From the NCBI GenBank assembly GCA_030549335.1, contig CM060184.1, positions 43,923,909 to 43,987,908 of the forward strand: a DNA stretch of 64,000 nucleotides, read 5' to 3'. Source of the DNA: Pontederia crassipes (taxonomy: Eukaryota > Streptophyta > Magnoliopsida > Commelinales > Pontederiaceae). Position 1 is the first letter of the stretch. Each line of letters opens with the position of its first letter. Of this stretch, positions 36,020 through 46,744 are shown piece by piece. The position numbers and the translations under genes are program-made. The notes under the pieces were generated by a model, which was not told where the DNA came from, did not search any database, and was given only the letters and a program-made list of their open reading frames with translations.

Positions 36020-37819
36020 CGATAATGATTCATAGTTTAAATTTTTTGTTGTGTCAGCAATGGTAGTTCTCTATCATCTGGTTTAAACGTCGTACATTCT
36101 TTAACCCGAAGCCCGAGGGGGACATGTGCATTCTAAGCTTTCGACAATAAAAAAATCGTAGTGAGCCAAAACTCAGATCATCATAGACGGGCTTGAAGTG
36201 TGTGTGAGATTTCTTCCATTTTATTATTGCTATTTTCAATTCCTTTCTGATTCTAAGCACTTTCACTCGAGAGGGAAATTCTTTAACCCTCTTTCATCCC
36301 CGAGAGGGCGTATGGCGAAGGAGTTATGTATGAGAAGCTCTCAGTAATCCAAAGTTGCATTTCCAAATCGGTTTTCCTCCTCTCTTAAATCGTCTAAACA
36401 TCCTCTATGATATCCAGTCCCCAACGTTCTACCTGGGAGGGTTATCCGTGTTTCACTTAGGTGAAGTGCAAGCCGATAGTAGCTATTTTGCCCTCATGAA
36501 CGCTCGAGTACTTAGTTATCATAGGGTCTTAGCTCAATTCAAGAAAGGAGAGTTCGATTTATGCACCGGAGCATCGTGCACGAGAGTGACGATCACGTCA
36601 GTTCCATAAACCCCTTTCATGCATGCAACATAGACTTCCTATGAGCACGAGAGTGTCGCGGGTAACTCGAGTTCTTCCTCGTCAAGATTTACTATATACA
36701 CACGTGAAAGGGCATTCGGTCATTTTCATTTATATCGAATTGAACAGAAGAACCTAAGTTCCATAGCAAAAGCACCTCACGTAAGTCCTCAGCATGTGTT
36801 TCTATCGATTGCCTTGCACCCCCCAGATTTAGTCTTGTGTTCGTGTTATTTCTGTATTTTGAAAAGAACAAAAATAATTTATCTTTTATATTTGCATTGC
36901 TCGTTATTTCATCCTAGGATTCTTTTAGTCATGTTTTCAGCGTTGTTTTGTCACTGAGGTAGTTCCGAAGCATTTTCCAAAGGTTTCACGATGTTGTTTC
37001 CTATGAATCGAACCTCAAGCACTACAATGATGTCTCATATACTTGTAGTTCACATTTCAATAGTGTAGAGAGATTATAAATTTTAAAACTTCATTTGACA
37101 TCTCCTTTTATGTTTAAGAGCAATACGCTAGTATAAAGGGTAGACATACGTCTTGGAGGCTTATGCCCCTCATACGTACCCTCGCTAAATTAAGTGTGTT
37201 TATCCCACTTTACGTGACATTCTCTATACACACTTGATGTGAGTCAAGTATGTAGAGAAAGTGGATCTGATCAAGAAAAGGATGATGGTAGCTCAAAGTT
37301 GCCAAAAAAATTATGTAGACAAAAAAAGAAGAGAATAGATCTACTAGGTTGGGACCATGTACTATTGAAGATATCTCCTACCAAAGGAGTCATGAGGTTT
37401 AGCACGAAGGGAAAATTGACTCCTAAGTACATTGGCCCATTCGAAATTCTGGAGAAGGTGTGTGAATGAGCATACAAACTAACATGTCTCCTTTGTATGT
37501 TGGGATTCATAATGTCTTTCATGTGTCTATGCTTCGCAAGTACACATATGATAGTTCTCATGTGATGGTAATTGAAGAGACAACCATAAAAAAAGATCTC
37601 ATATATTAAGAGTACCCCACAAAGATACTTGTGTATGGTGAGCGTCATCTAAGGAATAAGGTGGTGAAGATGATAAAGATTGCATGGAAGCGCCACAATG
37701 GCACTGAAGCAACGTGAGAATCGAAAGATGAGATGAGGGAACAATTTCTAAGATTACTTGGTAAGCTTTCTACTTTATGTTAAAATTCGAGAACGAATTT
37801 TCTTTTCAGTGGGGGAGGA

Positions 37820-38606
37820 TGTAACAACCATAATTTTTATAAAAGAGTATGATGGGTTTTTGGACCCAACATGATGACTCCCGTATATAAAGAGACTAAA
37901 TCCTTATGTTGACGCTTTTTTCTCATTCGTGTACGTGACGGCTAGGGTTTGAGGAGAGGGAACTTGACGAGCACGGAAGAGGAAGAAGGAGAGGAAGAAA
38001 GAGGAAGAGGACTCAAGAGTAAGGTATGTAAAGGGGATCTAACCCCTCTCTCCTCTCTCAATGATTTTAGTGTTTGGATTAAGAGTAATAGGGCACCCTG
38101 CTCCTATTAAGGGATTTGACGAGGATTTTTTATAGGTTTTATGAGATCTCAGATGTTTTCTTATGATTCATGATAAAGTTTTCAAATTCGAGAGTTTATG
38201 TTGACTCATTTTATGTCCCGTAAACTCAAAACGCAAACTCGTAGAATTTATATACATGACTTTATGTATATATTTAACATTATATGTTATAAAATATTTG
38301 TGAAAAATAATTTGTATATGTTAGTTTAAAATGTAATGAGTCCATATTTCAACTTACTCATATTGAAACGCATAACCATTATTTTTAACAATTCATTACA
38401 CTCTACAAGTACACATGTTGAAATGTAAAGAGTTCAAAGTTTATATATCAAATTACCAAAGTAGTTAATGAGTCATACAAATTAAAACATAAAGTATTCT
38501 TAGTTGTTAAATCATGAATGTTCAATGCTATTTTCATTTCAATTTTGACCTTAAATTTTGGTTAAATGTCTAACTTTTTCATTTGGTGATTCTACCTGTA
38601 GACTCT
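37820..38606 (+). mobile_element. 3' LTR of the Del-like element, first part
   Basis: The LTR opens TGTAACAACC at 37820, directly after the polypurine tract. It carries a TATA box TATATAA at 37884-37890 and a leader-like purine-rich segment after it. The Athila-like insertion breaks it at 38606, and the rest continues at 51061. The two parts add up to about 2.49 kb. Confidence 0.8.
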
Positions 38607-40030
38607 TGATGCAAACTTAGAAACACTAGCAAGCGCTCTAATCGTTCAAGTAATAAAATGATGAGTATAAAGTATCATTCCCACAAGGACAAGAAATAAT
38701 TAAGAACTTCTCTTGCTTATAACTTGAGAAAAGATAAATAAGTTGTGTAATTTGAAAATAAGATGAAATAATAATACAAATATAAAAATATGATCAATGG
38801 AGTTTAAAAGTATAGATTTGATGAATAGGACTTATCTTGATTAATACCACTACTCATGTATGAATTCTTAAACAAAAGGTAATGAATAAATAAAGTAAAT
38901 TTCCCAAATTGATTTAACTGATGTTTTAGCCTTAAAACCCTATTTTGAAATCAATAAAAGAGAGTAATCCTTTCGGTGTTTAATCTAATTTATTCAATCT
39001 CAAAACGCATTCAATTGAAATATAAAGTTAAGGGCTTTCTCAAGTCACCTTAACAACAACACAATTGGGTCTCTTGTGATTTTCCCAAAAGTGGCATGTA
39101 AGAAAAAATCAGAGAAAAACACTATAGAATCTTAAAACTTCCTTTCAGATAATAAAAAGATTTCAAAGAACAAATCTTAGACAACAATTAATCAAATCAT
39201 CAAAAAATGCTATTAACCCATCAACTAATTGTACAGCGAATTCATAAAGAATAGGGTTCAATCAAGAAAATCCTAAAGAACTACTCTAATAAACTAAAGC
39301 ACATCAATCTAATTAATGTTTCAGGAATAAGGATAGAGAACAAGAGGACTACTCCTATTTCTACCATCCTATCTCGAGTTTCCGATAAAACTTTGTTGTA
39401 GTCTCTGGATCGTCTTCGCCAAGCCTTCAACCTCTGAATTATGCCCTCCAAAGATGTTCTTCCAGTTGATTTGGGGTCTCCATAAATAGTTTTTCCCATA
39501 GCATGGCTCAACAACCCGAAATCTTATCATAAAAATGACCTTAAACTGCCTAACAGAGCATCATCACGGCCGTGAAATTCAGGTGGCACGGCCGTGACAG
39601 AACATGATTTTTTGGTCTTTCGCAGCACGGGGGTGACGACCTACTGCACGGTCATGACAGAACATCGGTTCCCAGCCTTCAATTCGCACGGTCGTGATCA
39701 TTTTCTGCACGGGCGTGACAGAACCTTCTTTCGTTCAAAGTTGGCACGGCCGTGATCATCATCTGCACGACTGTGATAGAATGATTGAATTTTGCTCGGT
39801 AGGCATTCTTCATTGCACGGACGTGACAGTTTCTAAAAGTTATTTTCCACGGCTTTTTCGTCCAAATTCCAATGTATTTCCAATCCCTGTCATGAATTTA
39901 ATCAAGCTTAGGTAGTAATAAATTTTAGGGAATTTCTCTATATTTACAATAATTTTTCACTTTAAAACATGAGGCACTCCTAAAGTTTGAATAAATTGGC
40001 CTAGTAATTATGCATGAATTTTATGCATCA
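38607..40030 (-). repeat. Left (3') LTR of the Athila-like element
   Basis: This 1,424-bp LTR starts TGATGCAAACTTAG and ends TTATGCATCA. It aligns throughout with the right LTR except for about 108 bp present only here (about 38930-39045, after 'gatttaactgatgtt'). It contains the palindrome array at 39543-39830. Confidence 0.88.
39543..39830. repeat. Paired palindrome array CACGGCCGTG (left LTR)
   Basis: About nine copies of the core are arranged in pairs. Within pairs the starts are 21 bp apart (three pairs counted: at about 39626/39647, 39687/39708 and 39745/39766) or 22 bp (39546/39568). Pairs recur about every 60 bp with linker text like GACAGAAC...CAATTCG. The right LTR has the same array at 50573-50855. 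Confidence 0.85.
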
Positions 40031-40043
40031 AACTCCCCCAAGC
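40031..40043 (-). other. Polypurine tract of the Athila-like element
   Basis: On the minus strand the sequence CTTGGGGGAGTT directly precedes the left LTR, the expected primer site for plus-strand DNA synthesis. A second, very similar tract (CTTGGGGGAATT, minus) lies about 0.9 kb inside at 40924-40936. Confidence 0.75.
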
Positions 40044-41158
40044 TAGATATTTTGCTTGTCCTCAAGCAATTTTGTCAGACAAGCCCTCGCTCCATCGCAA
40101 TATCTAATACTTTTCTCCTATTCCCCTTTAACATAGCCATCACTAGAGTATCTTTTCTCAAACCAAGCCCAACCTTACAAAATTCTCAACCTTTAACCGT
40201 CCTCCCTGCATTATTTACATACAATATTCATCCATTTCATAAGAGTATCAATAATGAACCACAAATCTTTAAGGAGCTTATTTTCATGCTCTTATTATTT
40301 CACATTTTGGCATTTTTAATCAAATATTTAGTAATCCTCCATATTGCACAAAGTGGTCCATGTAACGGACTTTCGAACGGATCCCAGAGCAGATGCCCTT
40401 AGGTCAGTAGGCAAGAATCTCCTACGGATCTAATCACCCGGACACACTAAGGTTCTAGAGGGTACTTTATACTTTTCACTTTAACTGTTGGAGCTCAACT
40501 AGCTCTCTTTTCAATTTTTTTTTATTAACTATTGGGGCTCAACTAGCCCTCTTTTCGTTTCATATTTTACATTAAAATTATATAGCATAATTATAAGCTC
40601 AAAAAAGACTTAATGCTTCAAGAAAGATACAAATATAATCAGGATTCACATCATAGTAGATAATTTTAGAAGTGCAAATTAAAAAGTAGATTCATTTGCT
40701 CGGTAGCAAACTCTTATCATTTTCCAATAATCTGGTGATAATTGATAAAAAGAACAATAATTGAATTTCATAAGATAAGCAATGCCCTGACACTAAACTT
40801 TAAGACAATAAAATATGTAACACGAGAGAAATGATGCACTGACCACAACATTGAATTTATCACATATCTAATACGCAAAAGGATCACAACTAACGTGCAA
40901 AAGGTTTTCATAAAAGTGCATGAAATTCCCCCAAGCTAGAACTTGATATTGCTCTCAGTGTTAGGCTTGACATGCTAAAAGAAAAGGAAAATATATAAGT
41001 GGAAAAATATAAAATAAAAGGAAAGAAATGACCAAGAACTATTCTTCTGGAGTTGATGCCGGCGGCGATGGTGCCACATGGCCCTGACTGAAATGATAAG
41101 CGTACATCTGACGAGTCATACGTGCAGTCTCTCGATGCTCGGCAGCCAAGTCAGTAAT
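40044..41158 (-). other. Non-coding stretch between polypurine tract and ATHILA-type frame
   Basis: No gene is seen. A short direct repeat of the type 'ttggagctcaactagctctctttt' occurs at about 40487 and 40534, and a second polypurine-like site at 40924-40936. This is the usual long 3' non-coding part of such elements. Confidence 0.5.
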
Positions 41159-42280
41159 CTAGCCTTGCATAACAGAAAGAAGATCATAGATAGTATTAAG
41201 ATCATATGCGGACGATGACTGAGCAATGTTTGACTCCATCTGTGCTGGTGGCGAAGTACGGGAGGGGCCTGCCTCAGCGTCATGTGTCCTAGCAGGTTGG
41301 GGCTGTGATGTTGCCCCGAGGGCCGAGAAGAACAACCAGTTATCATGGTTAAATAATGTGAGTCGATCAATATCAACATAAGGGATAGGTATAGAAATGT
41401 TATCGAACTTGAACACGTTTGCCTTTTGATCACTATCATGAACAACCAATTGCATGGCACTCAGTTCATATCTGTTCAGAAATATACGCCCCGGAATCTG
41501 AATGTCCTGCTCCAAATCAATATGAAAATATTGGGCAATAGGAGTTATCAAGCCGCCTACAGTAATCATGTCACAAACTCTAATTGCATTTTTCTGAAAA
41601 TGCCTAATCAATTGATCAACAATATCCACCACAACATGATTTAACATGGCCCAAATAATGTATAACTAGAATTGAGTCACAGCACCTTCACTGTTAGCTC
41701 GAGGAAACAACCCACATGAAAGAAAATGGTGTATGTATCTCAGAATAGGATTTTGGATTGAAGTGCTTTTAGCTGTCCGTCATGGAAAAACAACTTCTCT
41801 AGTGATATCCTTCCAAAAATCCTTATAGCCGAAATCGGCACTTTGTTTCTTAAGGCCCTCCAAAGGGAAATGATAGATGTTGCAGAATTCCTCCTTTGTT
41901 AACCTGAATTCGCTATTATGCATCCTGAAAGTGATAACTGAATAATCCTTGTTAGTAAAAAATGAGGAGAGAAACTCAAGTGTTAACCTTTCGTATGTAA
42001 ACTAGTAGCTCGTGGCAAAGTGATGCAATCCTATGTTGTCAAACATGAGCAGCACATCATCCTTCAATAAAAATTCTTCCATTGATTCCATATATAGAAA
42101 CCGAGTAACACCGAGACCTATTGCCCTTAACGTATCAAATCATTTTCTTTGTTCAACATCCCGAAACTGAAGGCGAGGAGACTGTGGTATCAATTCAGGA
42201 GGAGGAGGTGCTTCTTGTGCTTCAGGCTGTGGCTGCCGCATAGGGCGGCTCACCGGCCGTTTCCATTTAGGTGCCGACAT
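41159..42280 (-). pseudogene. ATHILA-type ORF (post-integrase) with four in-frame stops
   Basis: From an ATG at 42280 (MSAPKWKRPV) one frame of 374 codons runs to a TAG at 41159. Four internal stops interrupt it and I saw no frameshift: after the motifs DVEQRK, FATSY, EVVFP and AVTQF. The content (a Pro-rich start, then FRMHNSEFRLTKEEF.NIYHFP, NPILRYIHHFL, WAMLNHVVVDIV) resembles the plant ATHILA ORF-1 family, found downstream of integrase in Athila elements. Its role is unknown; it occupies the place where env-like genes lie in some relatives. Three of the four stops are TGA or TAG one transition away from a sense codon. Confidence 0.65.
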
Positions 42281-42299
42281 TCACGCCTCAAGAAGTCGT

Positions 42300-42520
42300 A
42301 GATCGAGGGTGAACCGCAGGCAACTGTCATGGCCGTGCAGTGGAGAGCCACGGCCGTGCACAGTGGTCACAACTGTGTATTGGAGAGACACGGCCATGCA
42401 CGGTGGTCACAACTGTGTATTGGAGAGACACGGCCATGCACGGTGGATACAATTGTATTGGAGAGACACGGCTATGCACGATGGATATGGCTGTATTGGA
42501 GAGACACGGCTGTGCACGCT
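42300..42520. repeat. Tandem repeat with palindrome cores, 40-bp period
   Basis: Several tandem units pair GAGAGACACGGCCATGCACGG with 'tggtcacaactgtgtattg'. Core starts alternate 19 and 21 bp, giving a 40-bp period in the best copies. The cores are of the CACGGCCGTG type seen in the LTRs, although this is internal, non-LTR DNA of the Athila-like element. Confidence 0.8.
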
Positions 42521-43250
42521 ACCGATGGTCGACGGCCGGCCGCTTGTGAAGCTGGCGTTGATAAGGGAGGCGGCGGACGACCGAAGCGGAGGTGCGCTTC
42601 GGTGGAGATGGGGTCGACGGACAATCCACCGGCGCGGTGAAGATGGTGGTAATGAGGAAGGCGGCGATGCGTCTGTCCGTCGAGATCGGCCAAGTGGTGG
42701 CGGGCGGCGGCGACGCGTCTCTCAGTTGATCGACGATAGCGGGGCATTTGGGTCGGAGTCGTGCTATGGACGACGGTCGACGGCCAGGCGAGCGGCGGTG
42801 CGTCTGTCGATTGAATAGGACAATCGTGCATTTAGGGCACGTGCTTTTTTTTAATCAAATCATCAAATTGGTGGCACTACTGGATGGTCGCCATGTGTTG
42901 ATCTGGACTGGAAGTTGGGCATGGCCGTGATGATCTTCTGCATGGCCGTGACAGAGCCCATCCTTCAGGTTGGACTACGGTCGTGCGAAGGGATTGCACA
43001 GCCGTGACTGAAGGCATCTTCTATTGTCTTCATGGCTGTGGGTTATGAACGCACGGCCATGCCAAGCAATAATATGGATTCTTGGCTTGCTGCACGGCCA
43101 TGACTTTATGGGGCACGACCGTGACCAAGTTCCTGAGCATTAGAAAAAAATTAAATCAAATCTAGTCCAAACTAAAAACTAATCGGTGAAAGAAAAGAAA
43201 AGAATTTTAGTTAGTGTAGTTCTAAGTTATAGTCATTAGCTTGACTTTTG
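42521..43250. other. GC-rich spacer then palindrome-bearing spacer inside the Athila-like element
   Basis: Bases 42521-42820 are GC-rich with overlapping open frames on both strands, none recognisable. Bases 42910-43135 again hold scattered CATGGCCGTGA / CACGGCCATG cores, two of them 21 bp apart near 42920-42945. I see no gene between the ATHILA-type frame and integrase. Confidence 0.45.
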
Positions 43251-43261
43251 CCCTTTCATCT

Positions 43262-44570
43262 TTAGGGGTCTAATAAGGGCAATGAGTGACCTTCCTTTTC
43301 AACCTTACCTCCTATGTAGTGCTTGAGATGTTGACCGTTTACCTTGAACGAATTGCCTCCTGATAGCGGTTGAACTTCAATGGTTCCATACGGAAATACC
43401 TGGACTACTCTGAAGGGACCTCTACACCTAGATTTTAATTTTCCTGGAAAAAGTCTTAATCTGCTATTATATAAAAGAACATGTTGGCCTGAAATGAATT
43501 CCTTGAAAAGGATATTCTTATCATGAATTCTCTTGATTCTTTCTTTGTATAGCTTGGCATTTTCATAAGCCATTTCCCGAATTTCTTCGAGTTCGTTCAA
43601 CTTGAACAACTTGTCTTCACCAATGGATTGCATATCGAAGTTAAGAAATTTAATAGCCCAATATGTTTTGTGTTCCAGTTCTACAGGGTGATGGCATGCT
43701 TTTCTAAACACTAATTTATATGATGACATACCTATAGGAGTTTTAAATGTTGTCCTGTATGCCCATAATGCATCGTCTATTTTTAAGGACCAATCTTTCC
43801 TAGATGCATTCACATATTTTTTCAATATCCTTTTCAATTCTCTATTAGACATTTCTACTTGTCCACTAGTCTGGGCATGATAGAGCATGCTAACCTTATG
43901 AGTAACACCATATTTTTGCAAAAGACCTGAGAACAACTTATTGCAGAAATGAGTGCCATTATCACTTATAATTGTCCTAGGAGTACCAAAATGAGTGAAA
44001 ATATTTTTTTTAAAAAATTTAACCACCATTCTGGCATCATTTGTGGGGGTAGCTATGGCCTCAACCCACTTAGATACATAATCTACGGCAACTAGGATAT
44101 ACTCATTGTTCATAGACTTAGGAAATGGCCCCATGAAATCTATCCCCCAAACATAAAAAATATCATAAATTAGTATGTTATTCAAAGGCATTTCATTACG
44201 TCGAGAAATGTCACCCATTCGTTGACACTTGTCACACGATTTGCAGTAAGCTTATGCATCCTTGAATATGGTGGGCCAATAGAATCCACATTGCATAACT
44301 TTGGCAGCTGTCCTATTTGGTCCAAAGTGTCCTCTTGCTTCTCTGTCGTGACAGTGATGTAGGATGCTTTGTACTTCATCTTCAGGTACACATCTCCTGA
44401 TGATATTATCAGCACACACTCGAAAAAGTATGGGCTCCTCCCATATGTAATGTTTGAGGTCAAAAAAGAACTTGGTTTTTTGCTACTTTGTCATACTCTT
44501 TGGAATCCATTTCTCTGCAAGGTAATTAGCAATATCAGCAAACTAGGGGATTTGATAAAAAAATTTTACC
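43262..44570 (-). pseudogene. Athila-type integrase, nearly intact core
   Basis: The minus strand has a 318-codon open segment (44218-43262). The HHCC finger lies upstream in the same frame (HHCHDRE ... CKSCDKCQ, about 44370-44225) but is interrupted by a stop in place of a residue near 44252. The catalytic triad is visible: D in GIDFMGPF, D in [10 protein letters not shown] and E in [10 protein letters not shown]. The C-terminal part ends in [11 protein letters not shown], a wording typical of Athila/Tat integrases. Integrase would join element DNA to the genome. The single seen stop makes this one of the least damaged coding parts. Confidence 0.85.
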
Positions 44571-44589
44571 TTGAATAATGTTTCCATCG

Positions 44590-46150
44590 TGAACATCCTT
44601 TCATCAGGAAATTCCTCTAGGATGTCACCATCCTCCTCTGGAGGTGGTTCCAAACGGGATAAGTGATCTGCCACCAAGTTTTCTTATCCTTTCTTATCCT
44701 TCACTTCAACATCAAATTCCTGTAATAAAAGTATCCAACGCAATAATCTGGGTTTGGCTTCTTTCTTTTCCATTAGATGACGAATTGCTGCATGGACTGT
44801 ATACACAATCACTTTGGAACAAATTAAATAGGATCGAAATTTATCAAAAGCATAAATGACAGCAAAAAATTCCTTCTCTATTGTGGCATAATTCAATTGT
44901 GCTGGATTTAGTGTTCTACTCGTATAACGAATAACATAGAAAACTTTCTCCTTTCTTTGTCCAAGCACGGCTATGATTGCTCCATCGCTAGCATCGCACA
45001 TCAACTCAAATGGCAAACTCCAGTCTGGTCCTACTACCACAGGTACAGAGATTAGCTTATGTTTTAGGATATTAAAAGCATTTAAGCAATCATCATCAAA
45101 ATCAAATTTAACATCTTTAGATAGTAGGGTGGTTAGAGGTTTAACTATTTTGGAGAAGTCATTTATAAAGCGTTTGTAAAATCCTGCATGTCCTAAGAAA
45201 CTTCTCACACCCTTGATTGGTGTTGGGGGTGGTAAATATGCTACCCTTGATTGGCCATGTCAACTTCTATACCTTGTTGAGAGATTTTGTGCCCAAGTAC
45301 TATCCCTTCCTGCACCATAAAATGACATTTTTCCCAATTCAAGAAAAGGTTAGTATCTTCACATCTTTGAAGTACTTGAGATAAATTTAATAGACAATTA
45401 TCAAATGATTCTCCAAAAAGGATAAAGTCATCCATGAAGATTTCTAAGATCCTTTCATTCATATCTGAAAATATGGCCATCATACATCTCTGGAATGTTG
45501 CAGGGGCATTACATAATCCAAATGGCATTCTGCGATAGGCATAAGTGCCATAAGGACATGTCAAGGTTGTTTTTTTCTTGATCTTCAGGCGCCACTGCAA
45601 TTTGGTTATAACCAGAATATTCATCCAAAAAGCAGTAATATTTATGACTAGAAACTCTTTCTAACATTTGATCAATAAATGGAAGTGGAAAGTGGTCCTT
45701 ACGGGTAGCATCATTTAATTTTCTATAATCTATACGTACCCTCCAGCTAGTGACTGTGCGTGTGGGAATGAGCTCATTTTGTGCATTCGTTATAACCGTC
45801 ATCCCACCTTTCTTGGGGACCAATTGTACCGGACTAGTCCAGCTACTATCTGAGATAGGGTAGATAATACCCGCATCTAGTAGCTTAACAACTTCCTTGT
45901 ACAATACTTTCTTCAGCATTGGATTGAGTCTCCTTTGAAATTGGGTTACAAGTTTACTGTTTTCTTCCATCAAAATCTTGTGCATGCAGATAGAAGGAGA
46001 AATTCCCTTGATATCTATTATGCTCCAAGCTATAGCCTTTATGTGTTTGCGCAGTACTTCAAGTAACCTGTACTTCATTTCTTCTGTCAAAGATGAAGAC
46101 ACAATTATAGGAAACTTATTAGTTTCTAGAAAATAATATTTAAGATGCAA
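44590..46150 (-). pseudogene. Athila-type reverse transcriptase and RNase H
   Basis: RT begins about 46150 with motifs KEVVKLLDAGIIYPISDSSW, SPVQLVPKKGG, RVRIDYRKLN and FLDEYSGYNQI. After a frameshift near 45580 it continues with MPFGLCNAPATFQRCM and the catalytic box FMDDFILFG (about 45440). Another break near 45240 leads to a second frame, 45208-44684, with the connection ([12 protein letters not shown]) and RNase H motifs ([30 protein letters not shown]). RNase H ends in a frameshift near 44690. MDDF is the form usual in the Athila/Tat lineage. Confidence 0.85.
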
Positions 46151-46744
46151 AGTAAGGTTTTGAGTTCAGAAATAGGAGGTAATTCAACTCCTTCATCCAA
46201 CTCCTCTATGTTAGAATCTTCATTCATTAGCTCTTCCTCCAACTCCTCGTTTTTAGCATCCTTCTTATGGGTCTCCACTATTTCATCGATATTGTCCCTG
46301 ACAAGTTCGTCAAAAATATCAATTGCAAAGCATGAAGAATTATCAATCAGATATTTCAAAACTTGTCCAATATTGAATGATAAGTCTTCGTCATTTATTC
46401 TAAGTGTTATTTTTCCTTGTTGAACATCAATCAACGTTCTTCCCGTGGCAAGAAATGGTCTGCCCAAAATTAATGGAGGCTCATTTTCAGTCTGCATATC
46501 AAGAACAATAAAGTCAGCAGGAAATATGAATTTGTCAACTCTAACCAGTACATCCTCCAACAGTCCTTTAGGTTTCTTTATTGATTGATCGGCTAGTTGA
46601 AGGAGAACTCTCATTTCTCTAAGTTGACCTGTGCCTAACTTTAAAAATACTGAGTATGGCATCAAATTAATGCTGGCACCTAAGTCACATAGAGCGTTAG
46701 CACAAAAGAAATTTCCAATTGAACACGGAATTGCAAGACTTTTG
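46126..46744 (-). pseudogene. Athila-type aspartic protease
   Basis: The frame holds IPCSIGNFFC, the active-site wording LCDLGASINLMPYS, LQLADQSIKKPKGLLEDV, the FIFPADFIVLDM strand and ILGRPFLATGRTLIDV. An acidic linker toward RT follows. The frame is open over about 200 codons; it is joined upstream to unrelated DNA (46745-47893) rather than to gag. Confidence 0.8.

Larger units (their letters stand above)
34966..37246. mobile_element. 2.28-kb LTR insertion (probable solo LTR), TSD AGTAT
   Basis: The inserted segment begins TGATGTGGAG and ends TGATGTGAGTCA, with TG...CA termini. It is flanked by identical 5-bp duplications AGTAT (34961-34965 and 37247-37251). Removing it restores continuity of the host integrase gene. 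No gag or pol is seen inside; short frames (for example 35238-35597, Lys/Thr/Arg-rich) are not recognised. A TATA-like CTATATACACACG occurs near 36697. The size and ends fit a solo LTR of a long-LTR family; a non-autonomous element without coding is the alternative. Confidence 0.75.
34031..37800 (+). pseudogene. Del-type integrase remnant, interrupted by a probable solo LTR
   Basis: The N-terminal part is open at 34031-34309 and holds the HHCC-finger region (FIIHLGTTKMFKDLQRTFW). The catalytic core continues in broken frames to 34965 (near the end ALYGRPCRCPTCW). The C-terminal part resumes after the insertion at 37247 with VEKVDLIKKRM and, in other frames, KISPTKGVMRF and LTPKYIGPFEILEKV. 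Chromodomain-side wording follows toward 37800. Numerous stops are present. The insertion target duplication AGTAT lies within this gene. Confidence 0.75.
31651..37819 (+). mobile_element. Del/Tekay-like Ty3-gypsy internal region, degraded, 5' truncated
   Basis: The gag-pol order of a Del-type chromovirus can be followed across frames, but the beginning of gag, the primer binding site and the 5' LTR are missing. It is interrupted at 34966-37246 by a later insertion. The polypurine tract GTGGGGGAGGA at 37809-37819 abuts the 3' LTR start (TGTAACAACC at 37820). Domain-level entries follow. Confidence 0.8.

Noticed and set aside
39543..39830. CRISPR-like array from evenly spaced short palindromes
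   Set aside because: The organism is a plant, spacers are as similar as the repeats, and the array lies inside an LTR; the regular spacing is reported as a DNA motif array instead.
42309..42831. Overlapping frames on both strands in the GC-rich spacer (up to 169 codons)
   Set aside because: They start in a tandem repeat, overlap each other on both strands and match no known element protein.
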